Shown in pieces: positions 6,147 to 13,460 of a stretch of DNA of 21,447 bases. A program made the translations under genes and the position numbers. The notes beneath the pieces are model-generated. The model had not been told where the DNA came from. It was given only the letters and a program-made list of their open reading frames with translations, and ran no database searches. Position 1 is the first letter of the stretch. Every line of letters begins with the position of its first letter. Source of the DNA: an uncultured Eubacteriales bacterium (lineage in GTDB: Bacteria > Bacillota > Clostridia > Christensenellales > Borkfalkiaceae); the NCBI GenBank assembly GCA_958405585.1, contig CATYEP010000012.1, forward strand, positions 1 to 21,447, given 5' to 3'.

Positions 6147-7532
6147 ATGTTATATTTATTGGATTCGACCATTTTCATTCACAATGCGGCATTCGGGGAA
6201 GGTCTGAACTTTCTGGGAAATCTTGTAAAATGGATCGTGGAACTCGTGCCCAACGTAGGGCTCGGGATCATTCTTTTTACGCTGATTCTCAAAACCATTA
6301 CCCTGCCGCTGGACATTTATTCCAAGTCCGCGATGCGCAAAAACAGCCTGAAAATGGAAAAAATGCGCCCGCAGCTGGAAAAATTGCAGAAACAGTACCA
6401 GAACGACCAGCAGATGTACAATGCCAAAATGATGGAAATGTACAAGAAAAACGGCTATTCGCTCTGGGGTGCGTGCCTGCCCATGATCGTCACGATCGTG
6501 CTGTTCATGGTGGTTTTGGGCGCGTTTTCCGATTATTCGGCATATACGAACGTCGACGTTTACCGCAATATGACGGCGGCGTACAATAACGCGGTGACCG
6601 CTTACGCACCCGACGTGACGCAGACGGATCCCGTTTCGATCACCTACACCAAAGCGGAGAATGTGAACGAGGACGGAACGCGGCTGTATACGCGCATCGA
6701 GACGTACGAGAGCGAGGACAAGCTGATCCGCGTCGTACTCATGCGCACGGCGAACCTGCCGGACGGGCTTGATCCGAATGAAGCGAACGGCATGAACGAA
6801 GCGGCGGACTGGGCGCAGATCCCTGCGGACGATCCTATTTATGAAGTGCGTACGGACGCGGTATTTGCGGCGGCGGAAAGCGGCGAAGACAAGACGATAG
6901 CGGACGCGTTGGCATGGGCGCAGGAAGACGAGGAAGGAAAAGATCTTTCCCGTGACGAACAGGCAGTGCTTGCGATGCGCAGGATCGGAAGAAATGCGGC
7001 GCAGGCGCAGTATGAAACGAAAAATTCCCATTTTCTGTGGGTAAAGAATATATGGCTGCCGGATACGAGTTACCAGCACCCCGTGCAGAAAGAATCGGGC
7101 ATGAGCCAGGATCTGTTCGACGAGATCACCAAGAACCTGGAAGCGGAAAAGAGCGCCGCCAACGGGTATTATATCCTGATCGTGATCTCTATCGGGTCGA
7201 TGTTCCTGTCGCAGTTCATCATGATGAAGAGCCAAAAGGCGCAGAACGAATTGCAGACGGCGGACGGCCGCGGACAGAAAACGCAGAAAATGATGATGAT
7301 CATCATGCCGATCATGTTCGGTATTTTCTCGTTCTTTTACAGTGCCGCGTTCTCGATCTACATGATCACGAGCAGTATTTACGGGATCATCAGTACCCTG
7401 CTGATCAATTTGGTCATCGATAAGAAATTCCGTGCGATCGAGGAACGGGAAATACAGGAAAAATATAATAAGCGGATTCCGCAGGCGGCGAGGAAGTCGG
7501 AAAGCACGCGGAACGGAGGGAAAAAACAATGA
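6147..7532 (+). CDS. yidC: Membrane protein insertase YidC/Oxa1 family with a large extracytoplasmic insert
   Basis: YidC inserts and folds membrane proteins, alone or with the Sec translocon. From the ATG at 6147 the product is 461 residues, well above the 250-280 typical of Gram-positive YidC. Core parts visible are TM1 (about 35-56), the cytoplasmic helical hairpin (62-104), TM2 (108-127), then FLWVKNIWLPD (296-306) leading to TM3 (341-358), and TM4/TM5 (about 380-425), with a basic tail. The extra length is an acidic insert of about 165 residues between TM2 and the FLW motif. In TM1 the position of the conserved groove arginine is K49. No lipoprotein signal is seen. An upstream TTG at 6093 adds 18 unconserved residues, so I prefer the ATG although its Shine-Dalgarno is weak. 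It lies 67 bases after yidD. Confidence 0.93.
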   Translation: MLYLLDSTIFIHNAAFGEGLNFLGNLVKWIVELVPNVGLGIILFTLILKTITLPLDIYSKSAMRKNSLKMEKMRPQLEKLQKQYQNDQQMYNAKMMEMYKKNGYSLWGACLPMIVTIVLFMVVLGAFSDYSAYTNVDVYRNMTAAYNNAVTAYAPDVTQTDPVSITYTKAENVNEDGTRLYTRIETYESEDKLIRVVLMRTANLPDGLDPNEANGMNEAADWAQIPADDPIYEVRTDAVFAAAESGEDKTIADALAWAQEDEEGKDLSRDEQAVLAMRRIGRNAAQAQYETKNSHFLWVKNIWLPDTSYQHPVQKESGMSQDLFDEITKNLEAEKSAANGYYILIVISIGSMFLSQFIMMKSQKAQNELQTADGRGQKTQKMMMIIMPIMFGIFSFFYSAAFSIYMITSSIYGIISTLLINLVIDKKFRAIEEREIQEKYNKRIPQAARKSESTRNGGKKQ

Positions 7533-8413
7533 CGGAATACGAATTCAGCGGAAAGACGGTGGAAGAGGCCGTCGAGAACGGGCTGAAAACGCTGGGGCTT
7601 ACCAGGGAAGAAGCGGAGATCAGAGTTCTGGAAGAAGGGAAAAAGGGCGGACTGTTCAGCAAAGGAACGCCTGCGCGCGTTGCGATTTCCAAGAAAAAGA
7701 CGGACGGCGAGAGAGCGGTGGCATTTCTGGAAGGGATGTTTGATCTGCTCGGGGTGAACGCGACGACGGAGCTGGAAGAAAACGAAGAAAACACGAAGAT
7801 CAACGTGGTGACGAGCAATAACTATGCGCTGATCGGGCACAGGGGCGAAGTTCTGGACGCATTGCAGGTGCTGGCGGGAGCGGTGGCGAACATCGGGCGC
7901 GAAGAATACAAGCGCGTGGTGGTCGACTGCGAAAATTACCGCGAAAAGCGCGAACAGACGCTGCGCAGACTGGCGCAGAAACTGGCGGAGAAGGCGGTGC
8001 GGCTGGGAAGGAAAGTTTCTCTTGAGCCGATGACCCCCTACGAGCGCCGTATTATTCATGCGACGCTTGCGGACAGCACGGAAGTCAAGACGGCGAGCGA
8101 AGGGAAAGAACCCAACCGCTTTATCGTGGTGATTCCGAACAATCTGAAGCCGGGTGCGGACAGAACGGACAGGCGCGGCGGAAAACCGCGATTTGACCGC
8201 GGCGGCAAAGGCGGATTTAACCGTGACCGCAAGGATGACAAACGCGGCGGCAAGGGCGGCTATGACCGCGACCGTAAATTTGGTTCGCGCGATGACAAGC
8301 CGCGTGCTTCGGGACTTCCCCGTTCCAAGCGGCAGCCCTATTTCGGGACGTTCCTCGGAAACGCAAACGACGTGAAGACGGACAACGAAAAACCCGCGAA
8401 TGACGAAGAATAA
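7529..8413 (+). CDS. jag: Jag/KhpB RNA-binding protein with arginine/glycine-rich tail
   Basis: Jag (also called KhpB or EloR) is a cytoplasmic RNA-binding protein nearly always encoded after yidC and linked in other Firmicutes to cell elongation and RNA control. The 294-residue product has a Jag-N domain (about 1-52, with EEGKKGGLFSKG), a KH domain (about 75-135) whose GxxG loop is GHRG (103-106), and an R3H domain (about 137-205) with ERRIIH (172-177). A low-complexity extension (about 208-270) follows, rich in RGG, DRGGKGG and DRDRK blocks, then an acidic end. This tail is unusual for the family. The ATG overlaps the yidC stop by 4 bases, so translation is probably coupled. A terminator follows directly. 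Confidence 0.94.
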   Translation: MTEYEFSGKTVEEAVENGLKTLGLTREEAEIRVLEEGKKGGLFSKGTPARVAISKKKTDGERAVAFLEGMFDLLGVNATTELEENEENTKINVVTSNNYALIGHRGEVLDALQVLAGAVANIGREEYKRVVVDCENYREKREQTLRRLAQKLAEKAVRLGRKVSLEPMTPYERRIIHATLADSTEVKTASEGKEPNRFIVVIPNNLKPGADRTDRRGGKPRFDRGGKGGFNRDRKDDKRGGKGGYDRDRKFGSRDDKPRASGLPRSKRQPYFGTFLGNANDVKTDNEKPANDEE

Positions 8414-8419
8414 AAATTC

Positions 8420-8454
8420 CCGCCCCGTTTGCAGACGCAAACGGGGCGGATTTT
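8420..8454 (+). terminator. Rho-independent terminator of the yidC-jag operon
   Basis: A perfect 13-bp GC-rich stem (8420-8432 with 8437-8449) around an AGAC loop is followed by a T-rich run from 8451. It begins 6 bases after the jag stop. Confidence 0.95.
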
Positions 8455-8502
8455 CTTTTGCGGCGCGTCAAACGCGCGGCAGCATGACGAGGGAGAGAGA
8501 AA

Positions 8503-9390
8503 ATGATTTTACAGGCGATACGCAATTATTTGAAAGGTTTGAAGTACGTATTTGTGCCGATGGGCGTACTTTTTTTCGGACTGGTGCTGGGGCTTTCGGT
8601 GAGTCTGCCGCGTATGGGAGAGATTCTGGAAAATTTTGCGGCAGAAATGCAGCGGATCTTCGGGGAGAGCACGCTGAGCGGCGGCGAAATGGTACAGAGT
8701 CTTTGGGCGCGGGTATCGGAGCTGGACTGGGGCAATCCGTTGCAGGCGCTTTTGCAGGTATTGAACAGGACATGGCTGAACGAAACGCTGGAGCAGTGCG
8801 TAAAGCCGTTCGTGGAAAATTATGATGCTTATGCGGCGGAAGCGGAGCAGCTGATCCGTGCGGCGGCGGAAGGGATCGTGCGGCAGGCGGTGGTTGCGGC
8901 GGTATTTGCGGTGTTAGGGCTTGCGTGCGGATTATTCCTGACACAGTGGCTTGTGCGCAGGGAGATCGCGCGGCGGGGATGGCGCAATCTTCTGCCGGGG
9001 ATGCTGTTCGATGCCGTATTTGCGACCCTTCTGCTCGTGGTATGCACGCGGGTATCGGTGCAGGCGGGCTGGGGATTTGCGGCGGCGCTGGCGGCGCTTC
9101 TTCTGTTCGGAGCGGTGTCGCTTTTGGAAGCGTATCTTCTGCACGGGCGGAAAGTACTCCCCTTCCGCAGCGTTTTGACGGTAAAGAATTGTTTTAAACT
9201 TGTCGTGTCGAACGCGGCGGTTTATGTTCTGACCGCGGCGATCGTAGCGGTAGCGGGGTTTGTTCTGAACGGGATGGCGGGGCTGTGCATTGCCCTGCCG
9301 CTGTTCGGGATCGCGTTTTTTGTGATCGGAATGAATGCGGAATCGTACGTGATCGGAAAAGTGAAAGAACTTTCCGGAAAAGAGAATTAA
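8503..9390 (+). CDS. Six-TM integral membrane protein, function unknown
   Basis: I do not recognise the family. The 295-residue product has one membrane segment near the N-terminus (about 13-35), a soluble, mostly helical stretch of about 90 residues (36-125), then five further hydrophobic segments (about 130-150, 164-185, 191-212, 232-255 and 258-277) and a short polar end. There is no signal peptide cleavage motif and no catalytic motif that I can see. The ATG has a GGGAGAG stretch a few bases upstream. The gene lies alone between the jag terminator and a strong promoter for the MATE gene. A small 6-bp hairpin (8463-8477) lies just ahead of its ribosome binding site; no clear promoter was found. 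It is real by length, start signal and amphipathic pattern. Confidence 0.8.
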   Translation: MILQAIRNYLKGLKYVFVPMGVLFFGLVLGLSVSLPRMGEILENFAAEMQRIFGESTLSGGEMVQSLWARVSELDWGNPLQALLQVLNRTWLNETLEQCVKPFVENYDAYAAEAEQLIRAAAEGIVRQAVVAAVFAVLGLACGLFLTQWLVRREIARRGWRNLLPGMLFDAVFATLLLVVCTRVSVQAGWGFAAALAALLLFGAVSLLEAYLLHGRKVLPFRSVLTVKNCFKLVVSNAAVYVLTAAIVAVAGFVLNGMAGLCIALPLFGIAFFVIGMNAESYVIGKVKELSGKEN

Positions 9391-9403
9391 GCGGCGGAAA
9401 ACT

Positions 9404-9432
9404 TTGACAAACGCGGTTTTGCGTACTATAAT
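9404..9432 (+). promoter_or_regulatory. Consensus promoter of the MATE transporter gene
   Basis: A perfect TTGACA (9404-9409), a 17-bp spacer and a perfect TATAAT (9427-9432). The predicted start, A9439, is only 3 bases before the preferred ATG at 9442. Confidence 0.92.
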
Positions 9433-9441
9433 GTTTTGACT

Positions 9442-10845
9442 ATGAGAGAGAGAACGAAGAATAAAGAACTGGATATGACGGAGCGTCCGCTCCTTGGAAA
9501 GATCTTTTTATTTTCCCTTCCGATCATGCTGACGGGAATTTTACAGCTTTTGTACAATGCGTCGGACATCATCGTGCTGGGCAGATTTGCGAGCGACGTA
9601 TCGGCGGGCGCCGTGGGATCGACGGGATCGCTGATCAATCTGACGGTCAATTTGTTTTTGGGGCTTTCGGTTGGCTCGTGTACTGCGGCGGCGCGCTGGA
9701 TCGGTGCGAAAAACGAAGAGAGATTGGATCGCGTCGTGCATACGGCGATCTGTATGAGTCTGATCGGAGGGGTTATCGTAGGCGTGTTTGGGGTATGCTG
9801 TTCGAAGTATTTGCTTTTGATGATGAATGTCCCCGCGGACAGCGTTCTGCCCCTTTCGACGCTGTATCTGCAGATCTATTTTGCGGGAATGCCTTTCAAT
9901 CTTTTGTATAATTTCGGATCGTCTTTGTGCCGTGCGCGCGGGGATTCCAAAAATCCCCTGCTGTTTCTGTGTGCGGCGGGCGTATCCAACGTAGGACTCA
10001 ACATATTTTTTGTGGCGGTGTGTAAGATGGACGTGGCAGGTGTTGCGCTCGGCACGGTGATCGCGCAGATGATATCGTCTACGCTGGTAATAGTACACCT
10101 GGTGCGCCTGAAAGGTCACTGCAAAGTGCGTCTGCGCTCTCTGCGCATACACAAGGACGCGCTGGGCGATATTCTGCGCATCGGACTTCCCGCAGGGGTA
10201 CAGGGCTGTATTTTTTCATTCTCGAACGTGATCATTCAGTCCTCTATCAATTCGTTCGGAGATGTTGCGATCACGGCGAACGCGGAAGCGGCGAACATCG
10301 AAGGGTTTGTCTATACGACGATGAACGCGGTTTCGCAGGCGTGCCTGACCTTTACGGGTCAGAATTACGGCGCGCATAAAAAGAAAAATATCGACGCAGT
10401 GTTCTGGGACAGCCTTCTGATCGTTACCCTCATCGGGCTGGCGCTGGGACTGGGCGTCTATTTTGCAGGATCGTTTTTCATGGGAATTTATACCGATTCG
10501 CCCGAAGTCATAGCGCTGGGCGTGGAGCGCATGAGCGTCATTTGTACGACGTATTGCCTGTGCGGGATCATGGAAGTTCTGGTCGGTTCCATGCGCGGCA
10601 TGGGACATTCCGTCTTGCCTATGTGTATGTCCATTGTGGGTGTGTGCGGCCTGCGCATCGTGTATATCTATACCTTTTTTGCCGCCAACAGAACGCTCGT
10701 CAATTTGTACCTCTCCTACCCGATCAGCTGGATCGCGACCATTCTCGCGCATGCCGTGTGCCTGATCCTCGTGCGGCGGAAAGAATTTCGCAAGATCGAC
10801 GCGGCAGACGCCGCCGATCCCGCAATTTTGCAACAGCAGGGATAA
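9442..10845 (+). CDS. MATE family efflux transporter
   Basis: MATE proteins export drugs or metabolites in exchange for Na+ or H+. The product (about 467 residues) begins with the conserved KELDMTERPLLGKIFLFSLP block, followed by QLLYNASDIIVLGRF and GSTGSLINL, typical of TM1-TM2 in this family. It has about twelve hydrophobic segments in two halves, the second beginning with RIGLPAGVQGCIFSFSN, and a GQNYGAHKK motif between them. Length is normal. A TTG at 9436 and an ATG at 9475 are alternative starts. I chose 9442 because upstream residues before DMTE are usual in homologues. No Shine-Dalgarno precedes it, and the promoter predicts a leader of about 3 nt, so the mRNA looks leaderless. If 9475 were used, the leader would be about 36 nt. 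The substrate cannot be told from sequence. Confidence 0.92.
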   Translation: MRERTKNKELDMTERPLLGKIFLFSLPIMLTGILQLLYNASDIIVLGRFASDVSAGAVGSTGSLINLTVNLFLGLSVGSCTAAARWIGAKNEERLDRVVHTAICMSLIGGVIVGVFGVCCSKYLLLMMNVPADSVLPLSTLYLQIYFAGMPFNLLYNFGSSLCRARGDSKNPLLFLCAAGVSNVGLNIFFVAVCKMDVAGVALGTVIAQMISSTLVIVHLVRLKGHCKVRLRSLRIHKDALGDILRIGLPAGVQGCIFSFSNVIIQSSINSFGDVAITANAEAANIEGFVYTTMNAVSQACLTFTGQNYGAHKKKNIDAVFWDSLLIVTLIGLALGLGVYFAGSFFMGIYTDSPEVIALGVERMSVICTTYCLCGIMEVLVGSMRGMGHSVLPMCMSIVGVCGLRIVYIYTFFAANRTLVNLYLSYPISWIATILAHAVCLILVRRKEFRKIDAADAADPAILQQQG

Positions 10846-10847
10846 AA

Positions 10848-10913
10848 AACGCCTGAAAAAACCTGAAACACATCCAAAAAAATACCTGGATAATACTTGA
10901 ATAATACCTGAAA
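10848..10913. repeat. Short tandem array with 11-bp spacing after the MATE gene
   Basis: Three contiguous 11-bp units, AATACCTGGAT (10881-10891), AATACTTGAAT (10892-10902) and AATACCTGAAA (10903-10913), are preceded by two looser CCTGAAA copies (from 10852 and 10862). CCTG or CTTG cores recur at about one helical turn. Function unknown. No obvious MATE terminator lies between its stop and this array. Confidence 0.7.
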
Positions 10914-10921
10914 AACGTATT

Positions 10922-10951
10922 TGCTGCGGGTTTTGCCGCGGCAGCGGCAAA
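10922..10951 (+). promoter_or_regulatory. Mutually exclusive hairpin pair (possible small RNA switch)
   Basis: The segment CCGC at 10936-10939 can pair in two ways. TTTGCCGC (10932-10939) pairs with GCGGCAAA (10944-10951) around a 4-base loop, or TGCTGCGG (10922-10929) pairs with CCGCGGCA (10936-10943) with one G-U pair. No T tract follows either, so it is not a plain terminator. A regulatory role is speculative. Confidence 0.3.
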
Positions 10952-11036
10952 GTATGGCGAACGGAGAAAGCGGGAAAAGAGAGAATTTTTCGGTAAAATT
11001 TTTTTGGATTGCGGTCATAAAAGGAAAAAACGCGCA

Positions 11037-11042
11037 TACAAT
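11037..11042 (+). promoter_or_regulatory. Possible -10 box of the DUF6512-type gene
   Basis: TACAAT ends 6 bases before the ATG at 11049, so a start seven bases beyond it would fall on the A of that ATG. No good -35 lies 16-18 bp upstream, so this is weak on its own. Confidence 0.4.
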
Positions 11043-11048
11043 GGCAGT

Positions 11049-11579
11049 ATGGAAAAAAAGCGTATTTTCTGGTTTTGCGTGGCGGGATTTGTGTTCGTAG
11101 CGGTGATCGGGGCGCTCTCGCACTTTTTTTACGAATGGAGCGGTTATAACCGCGCGGCGGGTCTGTTCTTTGCGGCGAACGAGAGCACCTGGGAACATCT
11201 GAAACTGGCGATTTTTCCCACGCTCGTCTTTTTTCTTGTGGGTATGGTTTTTCTGCCCGAAGAAAATTCTGTCGTTGCGTTTTTTGTGGCGCTCGCTTTG
11301 CCGATGCTGCTCATCCCTGCCCTGTTCTATGCGTATACGGCGATCGCGGGAAGATCTTTTCTTGCGGCGGACATCGCCATCTATTTTGTGTCCGTCTTTG
11401 CCGCCTTTGCGGCGGCATACCGCATTCTCACGCTTCCGCCCCTGAAAAAAGGCTGGAATATCGTCGCGCTTGTTGGTATTGCCGTCATCATTGTCTGCTA
11501 TATGACCTTTACCCTCTTTCCTCCCGAAATTTTTCTCTTCCGCGACCCCTTGACGGGCGGTTACGGCCTGCGCGCCTGA
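11049..11579 (+). CDS. DUF6512-type integral membrane protein
   Basis: The 176-residue product resembles the DUF6512 family of clostridial membrane proteins of unknown function. The clearest mark is NESTWEHLKLAIFP (44-57) after a GALSHFFYEWSG segment, plus a C-terminal DPLTGGYG. About five hydrophobic helices are visible (roughly 6-26, 53-69, 73-97, 106-126 and 136-157). The reading frame is open upstream to a TTG at 11004, but those 15 extra residues are polar and unlike a membrane-protein start. The ATG has no Shine-Dalgarno and sits just after a -10-like box, so the mRNA may be leaderless. It seems to be a single-gene unit. No terminator hairpin immediately follows. Confidence 0.82.
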   Translation: MEKKRIFWFCVAGFVFVAVIGALSHFFYEWSGYNRAAGLFFAANESTWEHLKLAIFPTLVFFLVGMVFLPEENSVVAFFVALALPMLLIPALFYAYTAIAGRSFLAADIAIYFVSVFAAFAAAYRILTLPPLKKGWNIVALVGIAVIIVCYMTFTLFPPEIFLFRDPLTGGYGLRA

Positions 11580-12004
11580 TTTTTACTGAAAAAACGAGCG
11601 CACTTTTACTAAAAAGATTACAAAACAAAAAATCATATTTTCAGATGATATTTTAACTTATTATATCTTAACTTATGACATTTTGCCTTTTGGGGCGGAT
11701 CGGGTCGGGAGCGTGTCAGCGCAAACGGCCCGTTATCGTTGTGCTGGGAGCGCTTATACGCGCACCGATACGCGGTGCGCGTATAAGAAAAAACAGCTTT
11801 TCGGTTCGGTCTAGGGCAAAACCTCGTTTAAAGCCTTTATTGCGGCAAATGCGGCGCGTTCTGTGTACGAATGACTTCCTGTCCGAAAACAAGTGTTTCG
11901 CCCGTTTTAAGGCTGTTTTATGAGCTGATTTAATGCATGAACAAGAACCGACGGTGAGGAAGACTCAAAAACCGCCTGAGATAACGGCGAAGAAACTGTT
12001 TAAA
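11580..12004. other. Intergenic stretch with one long palindrome, no supported gene
   Basis: About 425 bases between the DUF6512-type gene and the next terminator. The first hundred bases are AT-rich. An 82-codon frame at 11675-11923 contains the 11753-11787 palindrome, has no ribosome binding site and no recognisable motif, so I do not call it a gene. Confidence 0.5.
11753..11787. repeat. Perfect 15-bp inverted repeat, not a terminator
   Basis: CTTATACGCGCACCG (11753-11767) is exactly complementary to 11773-11787 across a 5-base loop. It is followed by A residues rather than T residues on the plus strand and has no T tract on the minus strand, so it would not act as an intrinsic terminator. 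It could be a stable RNA hairpin or a protein-binding palindrome. Confidence 0.8.
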
Positions 12005-12048
12005 AAAACGCCCGAACGCGCATTTCTGTGCGTACGGGCGTTTTAAAT
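12005..12048 (+). terminator. Rho-independent terminator-like hairpin
   Basis: AAAACGCCCG (12005-12014) pairs with CGGGCGTTTT (12035-12044). After one A-A mismatch a further seven pairs (12016-12022 with 12027-12033, one of them G-U) extend the stem to a TTTC loop. A/T residues follow on both sides, so it may act in both directions. No certain gene lies immediately upstream, so it may end read-through from 11579 or an unrecognised transcript. Confidence 0.75.
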
Positions 12049-12111
12049 TTTAAAGATCCGACCGTACGGCAGGCGAGCAAAAAAAGGCGGCGAATCCGCT
12101 CGCCCAAACAC

Positions 12112-12221
12112 AGGCGCGCCTATGTAAGCATACGAACGCAGGCGCACAAAGGCAGGCATATGAACGCAGGCATATGAACGCAGGCGTGCAAACGCAAGCG
12201 TACAAACGCAGGCACACAAAC
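12112..12221. repeat. 14-bp tandem repeat, about eight units
   Basis: Head-to-tail 14-bp units from 12126: six full units, two of them identical (AGGCATATGAACGC at 12154-12167 and 12168-12181), then a partial unit to 12221. A more degenerate unit lies at 12112-12125. Consensus is about ARGCRYRYRAACGC. Units differ mainly by transitions, with alternating purine/pyrimidine steps such as GCGTGCA, CATATG and GCGTAC. There are no spacers. A minus-strand open frame (12043-12303) crosses it only because the repeat lacks stops. Confidence 0.9.
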
Positions 12222-12223
12222 AT

Positions 12224-12261
12224 TGCCGCACCATAACATGGCATGGTGCGGCAGGCTTTTT
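12224..12261 (+). terminator. Terminator-like hairpin just after the 14-bp array
   Basis: TGCCGCACCAT (12224-12234) pairs perfectly with ATGGTGCGGCA (12243-12253) around an 8-base loop, with GGC then five T residues (12257-12261) following on the plus strand. Together with 12005-12048 it brackets the 14-bp array. Confidence 0.6.
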
Positions 12262-12287
12262 CGCAATTTTCGGCAGGATCATGGCAA

Positions 12288-12320
12288 AAGCCGCGGCAAG
12301 CAATTTGCCTGCCGCGGCTT
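12288..12320 (-). terminator. Rho-independent terminator of the lipoprotein gene
   Basis: AAGCCGCGGCA (12288-12298) pairs with TGCCGCGGCTT (12310-12320), with an additional G-C pair beyond an A-C mismatch. On the minus strand the stem is followed by a short T run. It lies 30 bases past the lipoprotein stop. The T run is short, so strength may be moderate. Confidence 0.75.
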
Positions 12321-12350
12321 GGTTTCAGTCATAATAGCCGATCGTTTCGC

Positions 12351-13388
12351 TTAATTGAAGAAAGAGTCGTCGATGACCTGATAGGAAGAATCTTCCGCAA
12401 TTCCTTCGGGAATTGAGAAATCAGAAACCTTGTATTCTACATAAAATGCTCCGCCGATATCAATGCCGATGTTCGTTGCTTCGCTGTCAGCCGTCATGGC
12501 AGGGATCTCGATCGAACCTTTCAGGGTCAGGTTTGTTGCCGCCGCTGCAAATTTTCCGTCTTTATCCGCCTGCAGATACAGTTCGAAAACACTGTCCGAG
12601 AGGGCGATCATGTCGCTCATATCGAAGGGAGTGCTTGCAGGTACGCTCATGATCTTTTTCAGAACGGCATTCAAAATTTCAGTGAAAGTTTCCTGGTTTG
12701 CCGTCAGCCGAAGCTTCACGCCGTCGCTCGTATCCAGTCCGATGTCCAGGTTCCATTCGGCCGCAAATTCCATGAATTCCTCTACCGAAAAGCCGAGCGA
12801 TGCACTCGCGCTTTCCTGATCGCCCGTTTCCGCTAAAATGCCCGCCGCCGAAACATTCATCGTTTCACCGAACATAAGCTCGCCCATGATCGATGAAATA
12901 TCTACTTTTACTTTCACGTCCTGGGAATCTTTGCCCGATTTCGCCGAAGCATCCAGATACAGGAAAGAAGAATCGTTGTACATCTCCGCTTTCATTTCAA
13001 CATCTGTTTCTTGATCCATGATCTCTGCGGGCGCTTTCATATTGAACGAAAGATTTCCCTTGCCAAGCAGTTCCAATCCCGCTTCGCCCTTGCTGATCTT
13101 TTCTTGCAGCGATAACTTTGCGTCTGCAGAAAGTGTACTGTCATTTACCGTGATCTTTACATTGAAATTACCGCCCGTTTTTACGCCGAATTCCCAGTCC
13201 GCTTGCTCCGTATCACCGAACATCGTGTCGCCTTCCAGCGAACGAAGCGCCGTCTCCAGCTCCTCTTGCGTGGGCTCTTTGTAGTTACCTTCGATCTTTC
13301 CTTTCTCTAAAGCAGTGGAACACCCCGCGAACATCGCAAAGGCAATGCTCAGTAAAAGAGCAACCGCCAATGTCAAAAACTTCTTCAT
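12351..13388 (-). CDS. Putative secreted lipoprotein, function unknown
   Basis: The 345-residue product begins with a lysine-bearing N-region and hydrophobic core, then a lipobox FAGC with the lipidation cysteine at residue 23, so it should be anchored to the outer face of the membrane. After a short linker (KEPTQEELETALRSLEGD) the mature part is rich in alternating polar and hydrophobic beta-like stretches (for example GGNFNVKITVNDSTLS and DVEMKAEMYND). These could form a large sheet as in LolA/LppX-like lipoproteins, but I see no diagnostic motif. It is acidic and has no other cysteines. The ATG has GGAGG directly upstream. It is a single-gene unit with its own consensus-like promoter and terminator. 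Function is not recognised. Confidence 0.88.
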   Translation of the reverse strand: MKKFLTLAVALLLSIAFAMFAGCSTALEKGKIEGNYKEPTQEELETALRSLEGDTMFGDTEQADWEFGVKTGGNFNVKITVNDSTLSADAKLSLQEKISKGEAGLELLGKGNLSFNMKAPAEIMDQETDVEMKAEMYNDSSFLYLDASAKSGKDSQDVKVKVDISSIMGELMFGETMNVSAAGILAETGDQESASASLGFSVEEFMEFAAEWNLDIGLDTSDGVKLRLTANQETFTEILNAVLKKIMSVPASTPFDMSDMIALSDSVFELYLQADKDGKFAAAATNLTLKGSIEIPAMTADSEATNIGIDIGGAFYVEYKVSDFSIPEGIAEDSSYQVIDDSFFN

Positions 13389-13431
13389 AAATCCTCCAAA
13401 ATATGTAGTTCATCTTTCCGATGACACTTGC

Positions 13432-13460
13432 ATTGTACCCTCTTTTTCGGCTTTTGTCAA
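13432..13460 (-). promoter_or_regulatory. Promoter of the lipoprotein gene
   Basis: On the minus strand: perfect TTGACA (13455-13460), 17-bp spacer, TACAAT (13432-13437). The predicted start near 13425 gives a leader of about 37 nt carrying GGAGG. Confidence 0.9.

Noticed and set aside
11675..11923. 82-codon plus-strand open frame
   Set aside because: It contains a perfect 15-bp palindrome, has no ribosome binding site and no similarity that I can recognise.
12043..12303. 86-codon minus-strand open frame with a Cys/Arg/Tyr periodic peptide
   Set aside because: The period is the 14-bp DNA repeat read through. Several frames stay open across it, and it overlaps hairpins at both ends.
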